Shown here: piece after piece, positions 1 through 7,590 of the stretch
Position numbering within the stretch: the first letter of the stretch is position 1
Layout of the letters: each line of letters begins with the position of its first letter
Source: Burkholderia aenigmatica
GTDB taxonomy: Bacteria > Pseudomonadota > Gammaproteobacteria > Burkholderiales > Burkholderiaceae
Assembly: GCF_902499175.1 (NCBI RefSeq)
Contig: NZ_CABVQC010000040.1
Location: 16,496-80,495 of the forward strand
DNA: 64,000 nt
Reading direction: 5' to 3'
Program-made: the position numbers and the translations under genes
Notes under the pieces: generated by a model
Seen by the model: only the letters and a program-made list of their open reading frames with translations
Told to the model about the DNA's origin: nothing
The model's database searches: none

Positions 1-268
1 CGTCGAGCCACCCGCCCGCGTCGAGCGCGGCCAGCGCGTCATAACGCATGCCCGCCGCCGCGCCATGACCGTTCGACGTGCGGTCGACCGTGTCGTCGTG
101 CAGCAGGAACGTCACGCCGTCGGCCGACAGCTTCGCGTCGAACTCGACCATCCGGTGGCCACGACGCGCGCCTTCGTCGAGCGCGGCGAGCGTGTTCTCC
201 GGTGCGAGCGTGCCGCCGCCGCGATGGGCGACGACGCGCGGATACGGCCAGTCGGTACGGGTTGTCAT
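1..268 (-). CDS. ugpQ: Glycerophosphodiester phosphodiesterase, N-terminal part (cut by window edge)
   Basis: Only the first 89 codons lie in the window; the gene runs off the left edge. The N-terminus reads MTTRTDWPYPRVVAHRGGG, followed by a PENT motif, an EFD motif and an LLHDDTVDRT motif. This is the signature of the GDPD TIM-barrel family: the HRG histidine, the metal-binding Glu/Asp pair and the second catalytic His. Such enzymes hydrolyse glycerophosphodiesters to sn-glycerol-3-phosphate and an alcohol. It starts 28 bases after the ugpC stop and is the last visible gene of the ugp operon, so it probably acts in the cytoplasm on imported diesters. Confidence 0.9.
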   Translation of the reverse strand, partial: MTTRTDWPYPRVVAHRGGGTLAPENTLAALDEGARRGHRMVEFDAKLSADGVTFLLHDDTVDRTSNGHGAAAGMRYDALAALDAGGWLD

Positions 269-296
269 CGTCGGTCTCTCGGCAGGTGCAGCAGGT

Positions 297-1382
297 TCAG
301 GCGGCACGCTTGCCGGTCTCGGGATCGAAGAAGTGCAGCCGGTGCGCCGGCAGCGCGGCCGCCAGCGCCGTGCCGCGCGCGGGGCGGTCTGCGTGCGGCA
401 GGCGCACCGCAACGTCGTGATTGCCCCAGCGGCCGTGCGCGAGATTGTCCGCGCCGAGCAGCTCGCACGAATCGACCGGCAGCGTCGCCTGCGCGACGCC
501 CGGCTGCGGCGTCATGTGTTCGGGACGCACGCCGAGCACCCAGTCGCGCCCGGTGGCGATCGCCGTCCCGATGCCGGGCGCGCCGGCAACCGGCAGCGCG
601 GGGCCGCCGCCTGCAACCGTAAATGTCGCGCCGTCGTCCGACAGCCGGCCGTGCATCAGGTTCATCGCGGGCGAGCCGATGAAGCCCGCGACGAACACCG
701 TCGCCGGCTTCTCGTACACGTCGACCGGCGCGCCGATCTGCTCCGCATAGCCGCGGTTCATCACGATCACGCGCTGCGCGAGCGTCATCGCCTCGATCTG
801 ATCGTGCGTCACGTAGACGCTCGTCGTCGCAAGCCGCGCATGCAGCCGCTGGATCTCGAGCCGCATCTGCACGCGCAATTTCGCGTCGAGGTTCGACAAC
901 GGCTCGTCGAACAGGAACACCGACGGCTCGCGCACGATCGCACGCCCCATCGCGACGCGCTGCCGCTGGCCGCCCGACAGCTCGCGCGGCCGCCGCGCGA
1001 GCAGCGGCTCGAGTTCGAGGATCTTCGCGGCCGCGGCCACCCGCGAGTCGATCGTCGCGCGCTCGAGCCCGCGGATCTTCAGCCCGTAGCCCATGTTCTG
1101 CGCGACCGTCATGTGCGGATACAGCGCATAGTTCTGGAACACCATCGCGATGTCGCGATCCTTCGGCTCCAGCGCGTTGACCACGCGCTCGCCGATCGCG
1201 ATCTCGCCATCCGTCACCGTCTCGAGCCCCGCGATCATCCGCAGCAACGTCGACTTGCCGCAGCCCGACGGGCCGACCAGCACGATGAATTCGCCGTCCG
1301 CGATCTCCACGTCGATGCCGTGCAGCACGTGCTGCTTGCCGTCGTAGGATTTCCTGACGCCCTTCAAGCTCAACGCAGCCAT
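297..1382 (-). CDS. ugpC: sn-glycerol-3-phosphate ABC transporter ATP-binding protein
   Basis: A 361-residue ABC ATPase of the MalK/UgpC type. Walker A (GPSGCGKST) lies near residues 38-46, the Q-loop near NYALYPHMTV, the LSGGQRQR signature near 135, Walker B (VFLFDEPLSNLD) near 155, and the H-loop in VTHDQIEAM. A C-terminal regulatory TOBE-type region contains the conserved LGVRPEHM. It would energise import of glycerol-3-phosphate or glycerophosphodiesters through UgpAE. The start is the first ATG of the conserved N-terminus MAALSLKGVRKSYDG. It lies 32 bases downstream of ugpE in an all-leftward operon. Substrate is assigned from operon context and the neighbouring ugpQ. Confidence 0.95.
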   Translation of the reverse strand: MAALSLKGVRKSYDGKQHVLHGIDVEIADGEFIVLVGPSGCGKSTLLRMIAGLETVTDGEIAIGERVVNALEPKDRDIAMVFQNYALYPHMTVAQNMGYGLKIRGLERATIDSRVAAAAKILELEPLLARRPRELSGGQRQRVAMGRAIVREPSVFLFDEPLSNLDAKLRVQMRLEIQRLHARLATTSVYVTHDQIEAMTLAQRVIVMNRGYAEQIGAPVDVYEKPATVFVAGFIGSPAMNLMHGRLSDDGATFTVAGGGPALPVAGAPGIGTAIATGRDWVLGVRPEHMTPQPGVAQATLPVDSCELLGADNLAHGRWGNHDVAVRLPHADRPARGTALAAALPAHRLHFFDPETGKRAA

Positions 1383-1414
1383 ACCTGGTCCTTCTCCCGG
1401 TTACCGTCCGTTGT

Positions 1415-2260
1415 TTATTTCTCGGAATCGACGAGGCCGCGCACGAACCAGCGCTGCATCGCCAATACGACGACGAGCGGCGGAATCATCCCCAGCAGCG
1501 TCGCCGCCATCACGTATTGCCATTCGGTCGCGGCGTCGCCGCTCGCGATCATCGTCTTGATACCCACCACCGCCGTCGACAGCGATGCCTCCGTCGTGAT
1601 CAGGATCGGCCACAGATACTGGTTCCAGCCGTAGATGAACGTGATCACGAACAGCGCCGCGATACTCGTCTTCGACAGTGGCAGCACGACGTCACAGAAG
1701 AACCGCAGCGGCCCCGCGCCGTCGATGCGCGCGGCATCCATCAGCTCGTCGGGCAGCGTCATGAAGAACTGGCGGAACAGGAACGTCGCGGTCGCCGACG
1801 CGATCAGCGGCAGCGTGAGCCCCGCATAGGTGTTCGTCAGGTGCAGCGTCGACACGACCTGCACGGTCGGGAAGATCCGCACCTCGACCGGCAGCATCAG
1901 CGTGACGAAGATCAGCCAGAACGCCGTGTTGCGGAACGGGAAGCGGAAATAGACGATCGCGTACGCGGACAGGATCGACACCGCGATCTTGCCCACCGCG
2001 ATGCCGAGCGCCATCGCGAAGCTGTTCACGAGCAGGCGGCCGAACGGCGCCGTCGTACCGCCGCTGCCGTGCCCCCAGATGTACGCGACGTTCTCGAACA
2101 GGTGCGTGCTCGGCACCAGCGACAGCGGCACCGTGAACACTTCCTGCGCGTTCATCGTCGCCGCGCAGAACGCGACGTAGACGGGAAACACGATCAGCAC
2201 GACACCCGCGATCAGCACCGCGTGGCAGAACAGGTCGAAGCCCTTGCGATTCTCGATCAT
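1415..2260 (-). CDS. ugpE: sn-glycerol-3-phosphate ABC transporter permease UgpE
   Basis: A 281-residue inner-membrane permease of the MalG/UgpE class. A first membrane segment near residues 11-33 is followed by a periplasmic loop and further hydrophobic helices. The ABC-ATPase-contacting EAA loop is seen as DAARIDGAGPLRFFCDVVLP. The reading frame stays open far upstream, but the homologous protein begins at MIENRKGFDLF. That ATG overlaps the ugpA stop codon by four bases (ATGA), which points to translational coupling and fixes the start. It pairs with UgpA to form the transmembrane channel. Confidence 0.95.
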   Translation of the reverse strand: MIENRKGFDLFCHAVLIAGVVLIVFPVYVAFCAATMNAQEVFTVPLSLVPSTHLFENVAYIWGHGSGGTTAPFGRLLVNSFAMALGIAVGKIAVSILSAYAIVYFRFPFRNTAFWLIFVTLMLPVEVRIFPTVQVVSTLHLTNTYAGLTLPLIASATATFLFRQFFMTLPDELMDAARIDGAGPLRFFCDVVLPLSKTSIAALFVITFIYGWNQYLWPILITTEASLSTAVVGIKTMIASGDAATEWQYVMAATLLGMIPPLVVVLAMQRWFVRGLVDSEK

Positions 2261-3141
2261 GCGTATTGCACCCTGCGTTCGACGAAGCGGAACTGGATCA
2301 CCGTGAGCCCGACGACGATGATCATCAGCACGACCGACTGCGCGCCCGAGCTGCCGATGTCGAGCCCCTGGAAGCCCTCCGCGAAGATCTTGTAGATCAG
2401 CGTCTTGGTGCTCTGCGCCGGGCCGCCGCCGGTGGCCGCGTCGATCACCGGGAAGGTGTCGAAGAAGGCGTACACGAGGTTCACGACCAGCAGGAAGAAA
2501 CTGGTGGGCGACAGCAGCGGCAGCACGATGTTGAAGAAGCGCCGCACCGGCCCGGCGCCGTCGATCGCCGCCGCCTCGATCAGCGAGCGCGGAATCGCCT
2601 GCAGGCCTGCGTAGAAGAACAGGAAGTTGTAGCTCACCTGCTTCCACACCGACGCGAGCACGACCAGGAACATCGCCTGGCCGCCGTTCAGCGCGTGGTT
2701 CCACACGATGCCGCTCTTCGCGAGCGCATAGGTGATCAGGCCGATGCTCGGATTGAACAGGAACGCCCACAGCACGGCGGCGATCGTCGGCGCGACCGCA
2801 TACGGCCAGATCAGCAGCGTGCGGTACACGCGCGCACCGCGGATCACGCGGTCGGCGCACGCGGCGAGCAGCAGCGATACGACGAGCCCGCTCACCGTAA
2901 CGAGCGAGCTGAACACGAGCGTCGTGCGGAACGAATCGAGATACAGCGGATCGGCAAACAGGTGCGTGAAGTTCGCGAGGCCGACGAATTCGCTCGACGT
3001 GCCGAACGCGTCCTGCATCTGCGTCGACTGCCACAGCGCGACGCCGGCCGGCCACAGGAAGAACACGGCGGTGATCGCGAGCTGCGGTGCGATCAGCAGG
3101 TACGGCAACAGGCTCGTGCCGAAACGGGAACGGGATTGCAT
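2257..3141 (-). CDS. ugpA: sn-glycerol-3-phosphate ABC transporter permease UgpA
   Basis: A 294-residue MalF/UgpA-type permease. The start chosen is the ATG giving MQSRSRFGTSLLPYLLIAPQ, directly before the first membrane helix; an upstream in-frame extension is low-complexity and unlike the family. Several hydrophobic segments and an EAA loop (EAAAIDGAGPVRRFFNIVLP) are visible. It follows ugpB after about 100 bases and overlaps ugpE by four bases. It forms the inner-membrane pore with UgpE and receives substrate from UgpB. Confidence 0.95.
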   Translation of the reverse strand: MQSRSRFGTSLLPYLLIAPQLAITAVFFLWPAGVALWQSTQMQDAFGTSSEFVGLANFTHLFADPLYLDSFRTTLVFSSLVTVSGLVVSLLLAACADRVIRGARVYRTLLIWPYAVAPTIAAVLWAFLFNPSIGLITYALAKSGIVWNHALNGGQAMFLVVLASVWKQVSYNFLFFYAGLQAIPRSLIEAAAIDGAGPVRRFFNIVLPLLSPTSFFLLVVNLVYAFFDTFPVIDAATGGGPAQSTKTLIYKIFAEGFQGLDIGSSGAQSVVLMIIVVGLTVIQFRFVERRVQYA

Positions 3142-3244
3142 CGCGGAGATCCGGTCAGACGTAACGGAAAGGGGGGCGTGCCGCCAGCCGGCGCGTGCAT
3201 CCGTACAGGATGCGATGCGGCCGGCGACACGGTGCGATGCGGGC

Positions 3245-4579
3245 TCAGCCGCCCGACTTCTCGAAGCGGCGCAGCAGTTCGTCGCCGCGCGAAGCTGCGG
3301 AATCGAGCGCATCCTTCGGCGACTTCTTCTGCGCCCAGACCTGCTCGAATTCCTCGTCGACCACCGTGCGGATCTGCGGCATGTTGCCGAGGCGCAGCCC
3401 CTTCGTGTACGGCAGCGGCGGCTTGTTCAGCATCTGCTTGATCGCGGTTTCGGCGCTCGGGTTCTTCGCGTAGAAGCCCTGCTGGCGCGTCAGGTCGTAC
3501 GCGGCCGTGGTGACCGGCAGGTAGCCCGTGTCCTGGTGCCACTTCGCGGCGACGGCCGGCGAGGCCAGGTACGCGAGGAATTTCGCGACGCCCTTGTAGG
3601 TCGCCGGATCCTTGCCGGCCAGCACCCACAGGCTCGCGCCGCCGATGATCGCGTTCTGCGGTGCGCCCTTCACGTTCGCGTCGTACGGCATCATGCCCGT
3701 GCCGTAGCTGAACTTCGCGAACTTCTGCACGTTCGCGAGCGCGCCCGACGTCGTCGTCATGATCCCGCAGTCGCCGCTGTAGAACTTCGCCGACGCTTCA
3801 TCCTTGCGGCCCGCGTACGTGAACGTGCCGTCCTTCGCCATCTGCTGCAGGAACGTGACGTGCGCGATCTGCTGCGGCTTGTTGAATTCGAGCACCGCGT
3901 CGGTGCCGTCGAAGCCGTTGTTGCGGCTCGAGAACGGCAGCCCGTGCCACGCGCTGTAGTTCTCGAGCTGGACCCAGCCCTGCCAGCCGGTCGTGAAGCC
4001 GCACGCCATCCCCGACTTGCGCAGCTTCTCGGCATCGGCCTGCACGTCTGCCCACGTCTTCGGCGGCTGGTTCGGATCGAGCCCGGCCTTCTTGAACGCG
4101 TCCTTGTTGTAGTACAGCACCGGCGTCGAGCTGTTGAACGGCATCGACACGAGATGACCCGTCTTCGCGTCGCTGTAGTAGCTCGCGATGGTCGGCACGA
4201 ACGCCTTTTCGTCGAGCGGCACGCCGGCCTGCTTGAACACGTCGTAGACGGGCACGACGGCCTTCTTCGCCTGCATCATCGTGGCCGTGCCGACTTCATA
4301 GACCTGGAGGATCGCCGGCGCGTTGCCGCTACGATAGGCGGCGATGCCGGCCGCGAGCGCCTGGTCGTAGGTGCCCTTGAAGACCGGCACGATCTTGTAG
4401 TCGCTCTGCGACGCGTTGAACTGGTCGGCGATCGCATTGACCCGCTCGCCGAGCGCGGCCTCCATCGCATGCCAGAACTGGATCTCCGTCGCGGCGAACG
4501 CCACGTGCTGCGCCCCGAACATCAGCGCGCCGCCGAGCGCGATCGAACGAACCATGGTCCCCGCAGGCTGCTTCTTCAT
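3245..4579 (-). CDS. ugpB: Periplasmic sn-glycerol-3-phosphate binding protein
   Basis: A 444-residue extracellular solute-binding protein of family 1. A cleavable signal peptide covers about residues 1-29 (basic start, hydrophobic core, AFA-A cleavage region). The mature start TEIQFWHAMEAALGERVN is typical of UgpB, as are the YEVGTATMM and PFNSSTPVLYYNKDAFKKAG regions. It captures glycerol-3-phosphate or its diesters in the periplasm for UgpAEC. The ATG is preceded by a strong ribosome binding site (AGGAGAGAG). It is the first gene of the operon, and a Pho-box-like direct repeat lies about 75-90 bases upstream. Confidence 0.95.
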   Translation of the reverse strand: MKKQPAGTMVRSIALGGALMFGAQHVAFAATEIQFWHAMEAALGERVNAIADQFNASQSDYKIVPVFKGTYDQALAAGIAAYRSGNAPAILQVYEVGTATMMQAKKAVVPVYDVFKQAGVPLDEKAFVPTIASYYSDAKTGHLVSMPFNSSTPVLYYNKDAFKKAGLDPNQPPKTWADVQADAEKLRKSGMACGFTTGWQGWVQLENYSAWHGLPFSSRNNGFDGTDAVLEFNKPQQIAHVTFLQQMAKDGTFTYAGRKDEASAKFYSGDCGIMTTTSGALANVQKFAKFSYGTGMMPYDANVKGAPQNAIIGGASLWVLAGKDPATYKGVAKFLAYLASPAVAAKWHQDTGYLPVTTAAYDLTRQQGFYAKNPSAETAIKQMLNKPPLPYTKGLRLGNMPQIRTVVDEEFEQVWAQKKSPKDALDSAASRGDELLRRFEKSGG

Positions 4580-4652
4580 CGATCTCTCTCCTATGAAAAC
4601 GTTACCAACAGCGTGTGCAACATTCCCGTCGCCATTGAACCGGCGAAGTCTA

Positions 4653-4669
4653 GTGATCGTTTGTGACAG
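4653..4669 (-). promoter_or_regulatory. Candidate Pho box upstream of ugpB
   Basis: Read on the minus strand, CTGTCAC is followed by AAA and then CGATCAC. This is two near-copies of the PhoB half-site CTGTCAT with a 3-base spacer, one base shorter than the classical spacing. A TTCAAT hexamer 13 bases further on could be the -10. The site directly abuts the dgt stop codon. In enterobacteria ugp is induced by phosphate starvation through PhoB. That the same holds here is inference from this site and the operon's function. Confidence 0.55.
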
Positions 4670-5878
4670 TCAGTTGTCGCTGATGACGAACAGGCGCTGG
4701 TACTCCTTCAGCGCGAAGCGGTCGGTCATGCCGGCGATGTAGTGCGCGACGAGACGCGGCTGCTGTGCGGCGTCGTCGGACTGGTATGGCGGCGGCAGCA
4801 AGCGCGGATCGTCGATGAACGCATCGAACAACCCGGTGACGACGCGTTGCGCCTTGCTCGCCATGCGCATCACCTTGTAGTGGCGATAGAGGTTCTTGAA
4901 GAGGAAGCGCTTGAGGGCGGCCGCCTGGGCGGCGACCGTCTCGCTGTGCGACACGAGCGGCGGCGCGGTGCGCACGTCGTCGAGCGACGCGGGCGCGACG
5001 CGCGCGAGGTTGCGCGTCGTCTCGTCGATCAGGTCGACGATCAGCGTGTTGATGATGCGGCGCACCGTCTCGTGCACGAGACGACGGCCTTCGAGGTGCG
5101 GGAATTCGGCGAGCGCCGCCTCGTAGTGGCGCTGCCACAACTCGACTTCCGCGAGCTGTTCGATCGTGACCAGACCGGAACGCAGGCCGTCGTCGACGTC
5201 GTGGTTGTTGTAGGCGATCTCGTCCGCGATGTTGGCAAGCTGCGCTTCGAGCGACGGCTGGCGGCCCTGCAGGAAGCGCTCGCCAAGCGCGCCGAGCTTG
5301 CGCGCATTCTCGCGCGAGCAGTGCTTCAGAATGCCTTCGCGCGTCTCGAAGCACAGGTTCAGCCCGTTGAACGCGCCGTAATGCTCCTCGAGCTCGTCGA
5401 CGACCGCCAGGCTCTGCAGGTTGTGCTCGAAGCCGCCGTGCTCGCGCATGCAGGCATTCAGCGCGTCCTGCCCCGCATGGCCGAACGGCGTATGGCCGAG
5501 ATCGTGCGCGAGCGAGATCGCCTCGACGAGATCCTCGTTCAGGCGCAGGTTGCGCGCGACCGAGCGTGCGATCTGCGCCACTTCGAGGCTGTGCGTGAGG
5601 CGTGTGCGGAACAGGTCGCCTTCGTGATTGACGAAGACTTGCGTCTTGTATTCGAGCCGGCGAAATGCGGTCGAATGAACAATGCGGTCGCGGTCGCGCT
5701 GGAATTCGGTGCGCGCCGCCGGCGGTGTTTCCGGATGGCGACGGCCGCGCGACTGCGATGCGTGAGCGGCATACGGAGCGAGATGGGCTTCCAGCGCCGC
5801 CAGTGTCGGCGGCTCGGCCACCGGCGCAGTGGATGCGCTGCCGGCTTCGTGCAGTGTGCTGCTGGATGTCTCGCTCAC
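4670..5878 (-). CDS. dgt: dGTP triphosphohydrolase-like HD-domain protein
   Basis: A 402-residue member of the deoxyguanosinetriphosphate triphosphohydrolase-like family. The FRRLEYKTQVF motif is followed by the HD metal site: RLTHSLEV, then SLAHDLGHTPFGHAGQ, then NIADEIAYNNHDVDDG. These enzymes convert dNTPs to deoxynucleosides and tripolyphosphate. The length fits the shorter, so-called type-2 family. The start is GTG, chosen because GGAGGAGAC lies directly before it and the N-terminus MSETSSSTLHE follows. It is the last gene of the pil-aro operon, 41 bases after aroB. Confidence 0.92.
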   Translation of the reverse strand: MSETSSSTLHEAGSASTAPVAEPPTLAALEAHLAPYAAHASQSRGRRHPETPPAARTEFQRDRDRIVHSTAFRRLEYKTQVFVNHEGDLFRTRLTHSLEVAQIARSVARNLRLNEDLVEAISLAHDLGHTPFGHAGQDALNACMREHGGFEHNLQSLAVVDELEEHYGAFNGLNLCFETREGILKHCSRENARKLGALGERFLQGRQPSLEAQLANIADEIAYNNHDVDDGLRSGLVTIEQLAEVELWQRHYEAALAEFPHLEGRRLVHETVRRIINTLIVDLIDETTRNLARVAPASLDDVRTAPPLVSHSETVAAQAAALKRFLFKNLYRHYKVMRMASKAQRVVTGLFDAFIDDPRLLPPPYQSDDAAQQPRLVAHYIAGMTDRFALKEYQRLFVISDN

Positions 5879-5919
5879 GTCTCCTCCATGTCAGGGGCGC
5901 CGGGGCATCCGGGCCGCCG

Positions 5920-6999
5920 TTAGCCGGTCGTCTGTGCCAGTGTAGCGAACACGGCTTCGTCCGGCGCCTGCGTGATCAGCGTATCGCCGAATCGCTTCAG
6001 CAGGATGAACTTGATCGCGCCGGCCTCGGCCTTCTTGTCGACGCGCATCAGGTCCATGTAACGCGCGTCGCCGAGCGCGGGCCCGCGGGTCGGCAGGTGC
6101 GCGGCCGCGATCACCGCATCGAGGCGCTGCCGCGACGCTTCGTCGAGCAGGCCGAGCCGCACCGACAGGTCGCCCGCCATCACCATCCCGCAGCCGACCG
6201 CCTCGCCGTGCAGCCATTCGCCGTAGCCGAGCCCGGCCTCGATCGCGTGGCCAAACGTATGGCCGAAGTTCAGGATCGCGCGCAGGCCGCCTTCGCGCTC
6301 GTCGGCCGCCACCACGCTCGCTTTGATCTCGCACGAGCGCTTCACCGCGTGTGCGAGCGCAGCCGGGTCGCGGCGGTTCAGCGCGTCGACGTTCGCCTCG
6401 ATCCAGTCGAAGAATTCCGCGTCGGCGATCGCACCGGTCTTGATGACCTCGGCGACGCCGGCCGCCAGCTCGCGGTCAGGCAGGGTCGTCAGCGCGCCGA
6501 TGTCCGCGATCACGGCCTGCGGCTGGTAGAACGCGCCGATCATGTTCTTGCCGAGCGGGTGGTTGATGCCCGTCTTGCCGCCGACCGACGAGTCGACCTG
6601 CGACAGCAGCGTCGTCGGCACCTGGATGAACGGCACGCCGCGCATGTAGCACGCAGCGGCAAAGCCCGTCATGTCGCCGATCACGCCGCCGCCGAGCGCG
6701 ACGAGCGTCGTCTTGCGGTCCGCGCGGTCGGTCAGCAGGCCGTCGAAGATCAGGTTCAGCGTTTCCCAGTTCTTGTACGCCTCGCCGTCCGGCAGCACGA
6801 CCGTTGACACGCGCTTGCCGAGCGGTGCAAGCGCCGCGCGCAGTGCATCTCCGTAGAGCGGATCGACCGTCGTGTTCGTGACGATCGTGACGGACGAACC
6901 CTTGATGTGCGGGGCGAACAGCTCGGCGCGGCCGATCAGGCCAGCGCCAATGTGAATCGGGTAGGCGCGGTCGCCCAGATCGACGTTGACAGTAATCAT
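5920..6999 (-). CDS. aroB: 3-dehydroquinate synthase
   Basis: A 359-residue enzyme of the shikimate pathway that cyclises DAHP to 3-dehydroquinate with NAD+ and a divalent metal. The NAD-binding GGGVIGDMTGFAA is near residue 100, the PTTLLSQVDSSVGGKTGIN active-site stretch near 128-146, and metal ligands lie in LNFGHTFGHAIE and in EWLHGEAV. The ATG of MITVNVDLGDRAYPI overlaps the aroK stop codon by four bases (ATGA), which decides the start; the frame is open further upstream inside aroK. The length equals that of typical AroB. Confidence 0.97.
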   Translation of the reverse strand: MITVNVDLGDRAYPIHIGAGLIGRAELFAPHIKGSSVTIVTNTTVDPLYGDALRAALAPLGKRVSTVVLPDGEAYKNWETLNLIFDGLLTDRADRKTTLVALGGGVIGDMTGFAAACYMRGVPFIQVPTTLLSQVDSSVGGKTGINHPLGKNMIGAFYQPQAVIADIGALTTLPDRELAAGVAEVIKTGAIADAEFFDWIEANVDALNRRDPAALAHAVKRSCEIKASVVAADEREGGLRAILNFGHTFGHAIEAGLGYGEWLHGEAVGCGMVMAGDLSVRLGLLDEASRQRLDAVIAAAHLPTRGPALGDARYMDLMRVDKKAEAGAIKFILLKRFGDTLITQAPDEAVFATLAQTTG

Positions 7000-7550
7000 G
7001 CTTGTAGCGGCTTGGCGATGACGCCGGCCAGTTCGAGTTGCATCAGCACCATGTTGACGAGACCGTTGACCGACGGACGACCGGTCTCGATGACGAAATC
7101 CGCGCATTCGCGGTACAGCGGGTCGCGCACTTCGTACAGCGCTTCGAGACGCCCCTTCGGATCTTCGGTCTGCAGCAGCGGGCGGTTCTTGTCCTTGCGT
7201 GTACGCAGCCACAGATCGTGCGGATTGGCGCGCAGGTAGACGACGATGCCGCTGCTTTTCAGGTAGTCGCGATTTTCCGGGCGCAGCACCGCGCCGCCGC
7301 CCGTCGCGAGCACGATGTTCTCGCGCTGCGTGAGCTCGGCGATCACTTGCGTTTCGCGATCGCGAAACCCGGCCTCGCCCTCCATCTCGAAGATCACCGG
7401 AATGCGCGCGCCCGTGCGGGCCTCGATTTCGTGGTCGGAGTCGAAGAACGTCCTGTCGAGACGACGCGCGACCGCACGGCCCACGGTGGTCTTACCCGCT
7501 CCCATAAGGCCGACGAAAAATACGTTTGCATGTGGGTCCCGCGCTTGCAA
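6996..7550 (-). CDS. aroK: Shikimate kinase (TTG start)
   Basis: A 184-residue shikimate kinase that phosphorylates shikimate with ATP in aromatic amino acid synthesis. The P-loop GLMGAGKTTVGR, the shikimate-binding DSDHEIE, the GGGAVLRPENRDYL segment and the lid RTRKDKNRPLL are all visible. No suitable ATG exists at the family N-terminus. The best start is TTG giving (M)QARDPHANVFFVGLM, preceded at normal spacing by AGAGGAAG. Using an upstream ATG would give an implausible arginine-rich extension overlapping pilQ. It lies 40 bases after pilQ and is coupled to aroB. Confidence 0.95.
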   Translation of the reverse strand: MQARDPHANVFFVGLMGAGKTTVGRAVARRLDRTFFDSDHEIEARTGARIPVIFEMEGEAGFRDRETQVIAELTQRENIVLATGGGAVLRPENRDYLKSSGIVVYLRANPHDLWLRTRKDKNRPLLQTEDPKGRLEALYEVRDPLYRECADFVIETGRPSVNGLVNMVLMQLELAGVIAKPLQA

Positions 7551-7590
7551 CGGCTTCCTCTGCTTCAATCTTGCTGGTGTGTGGCGCAGC

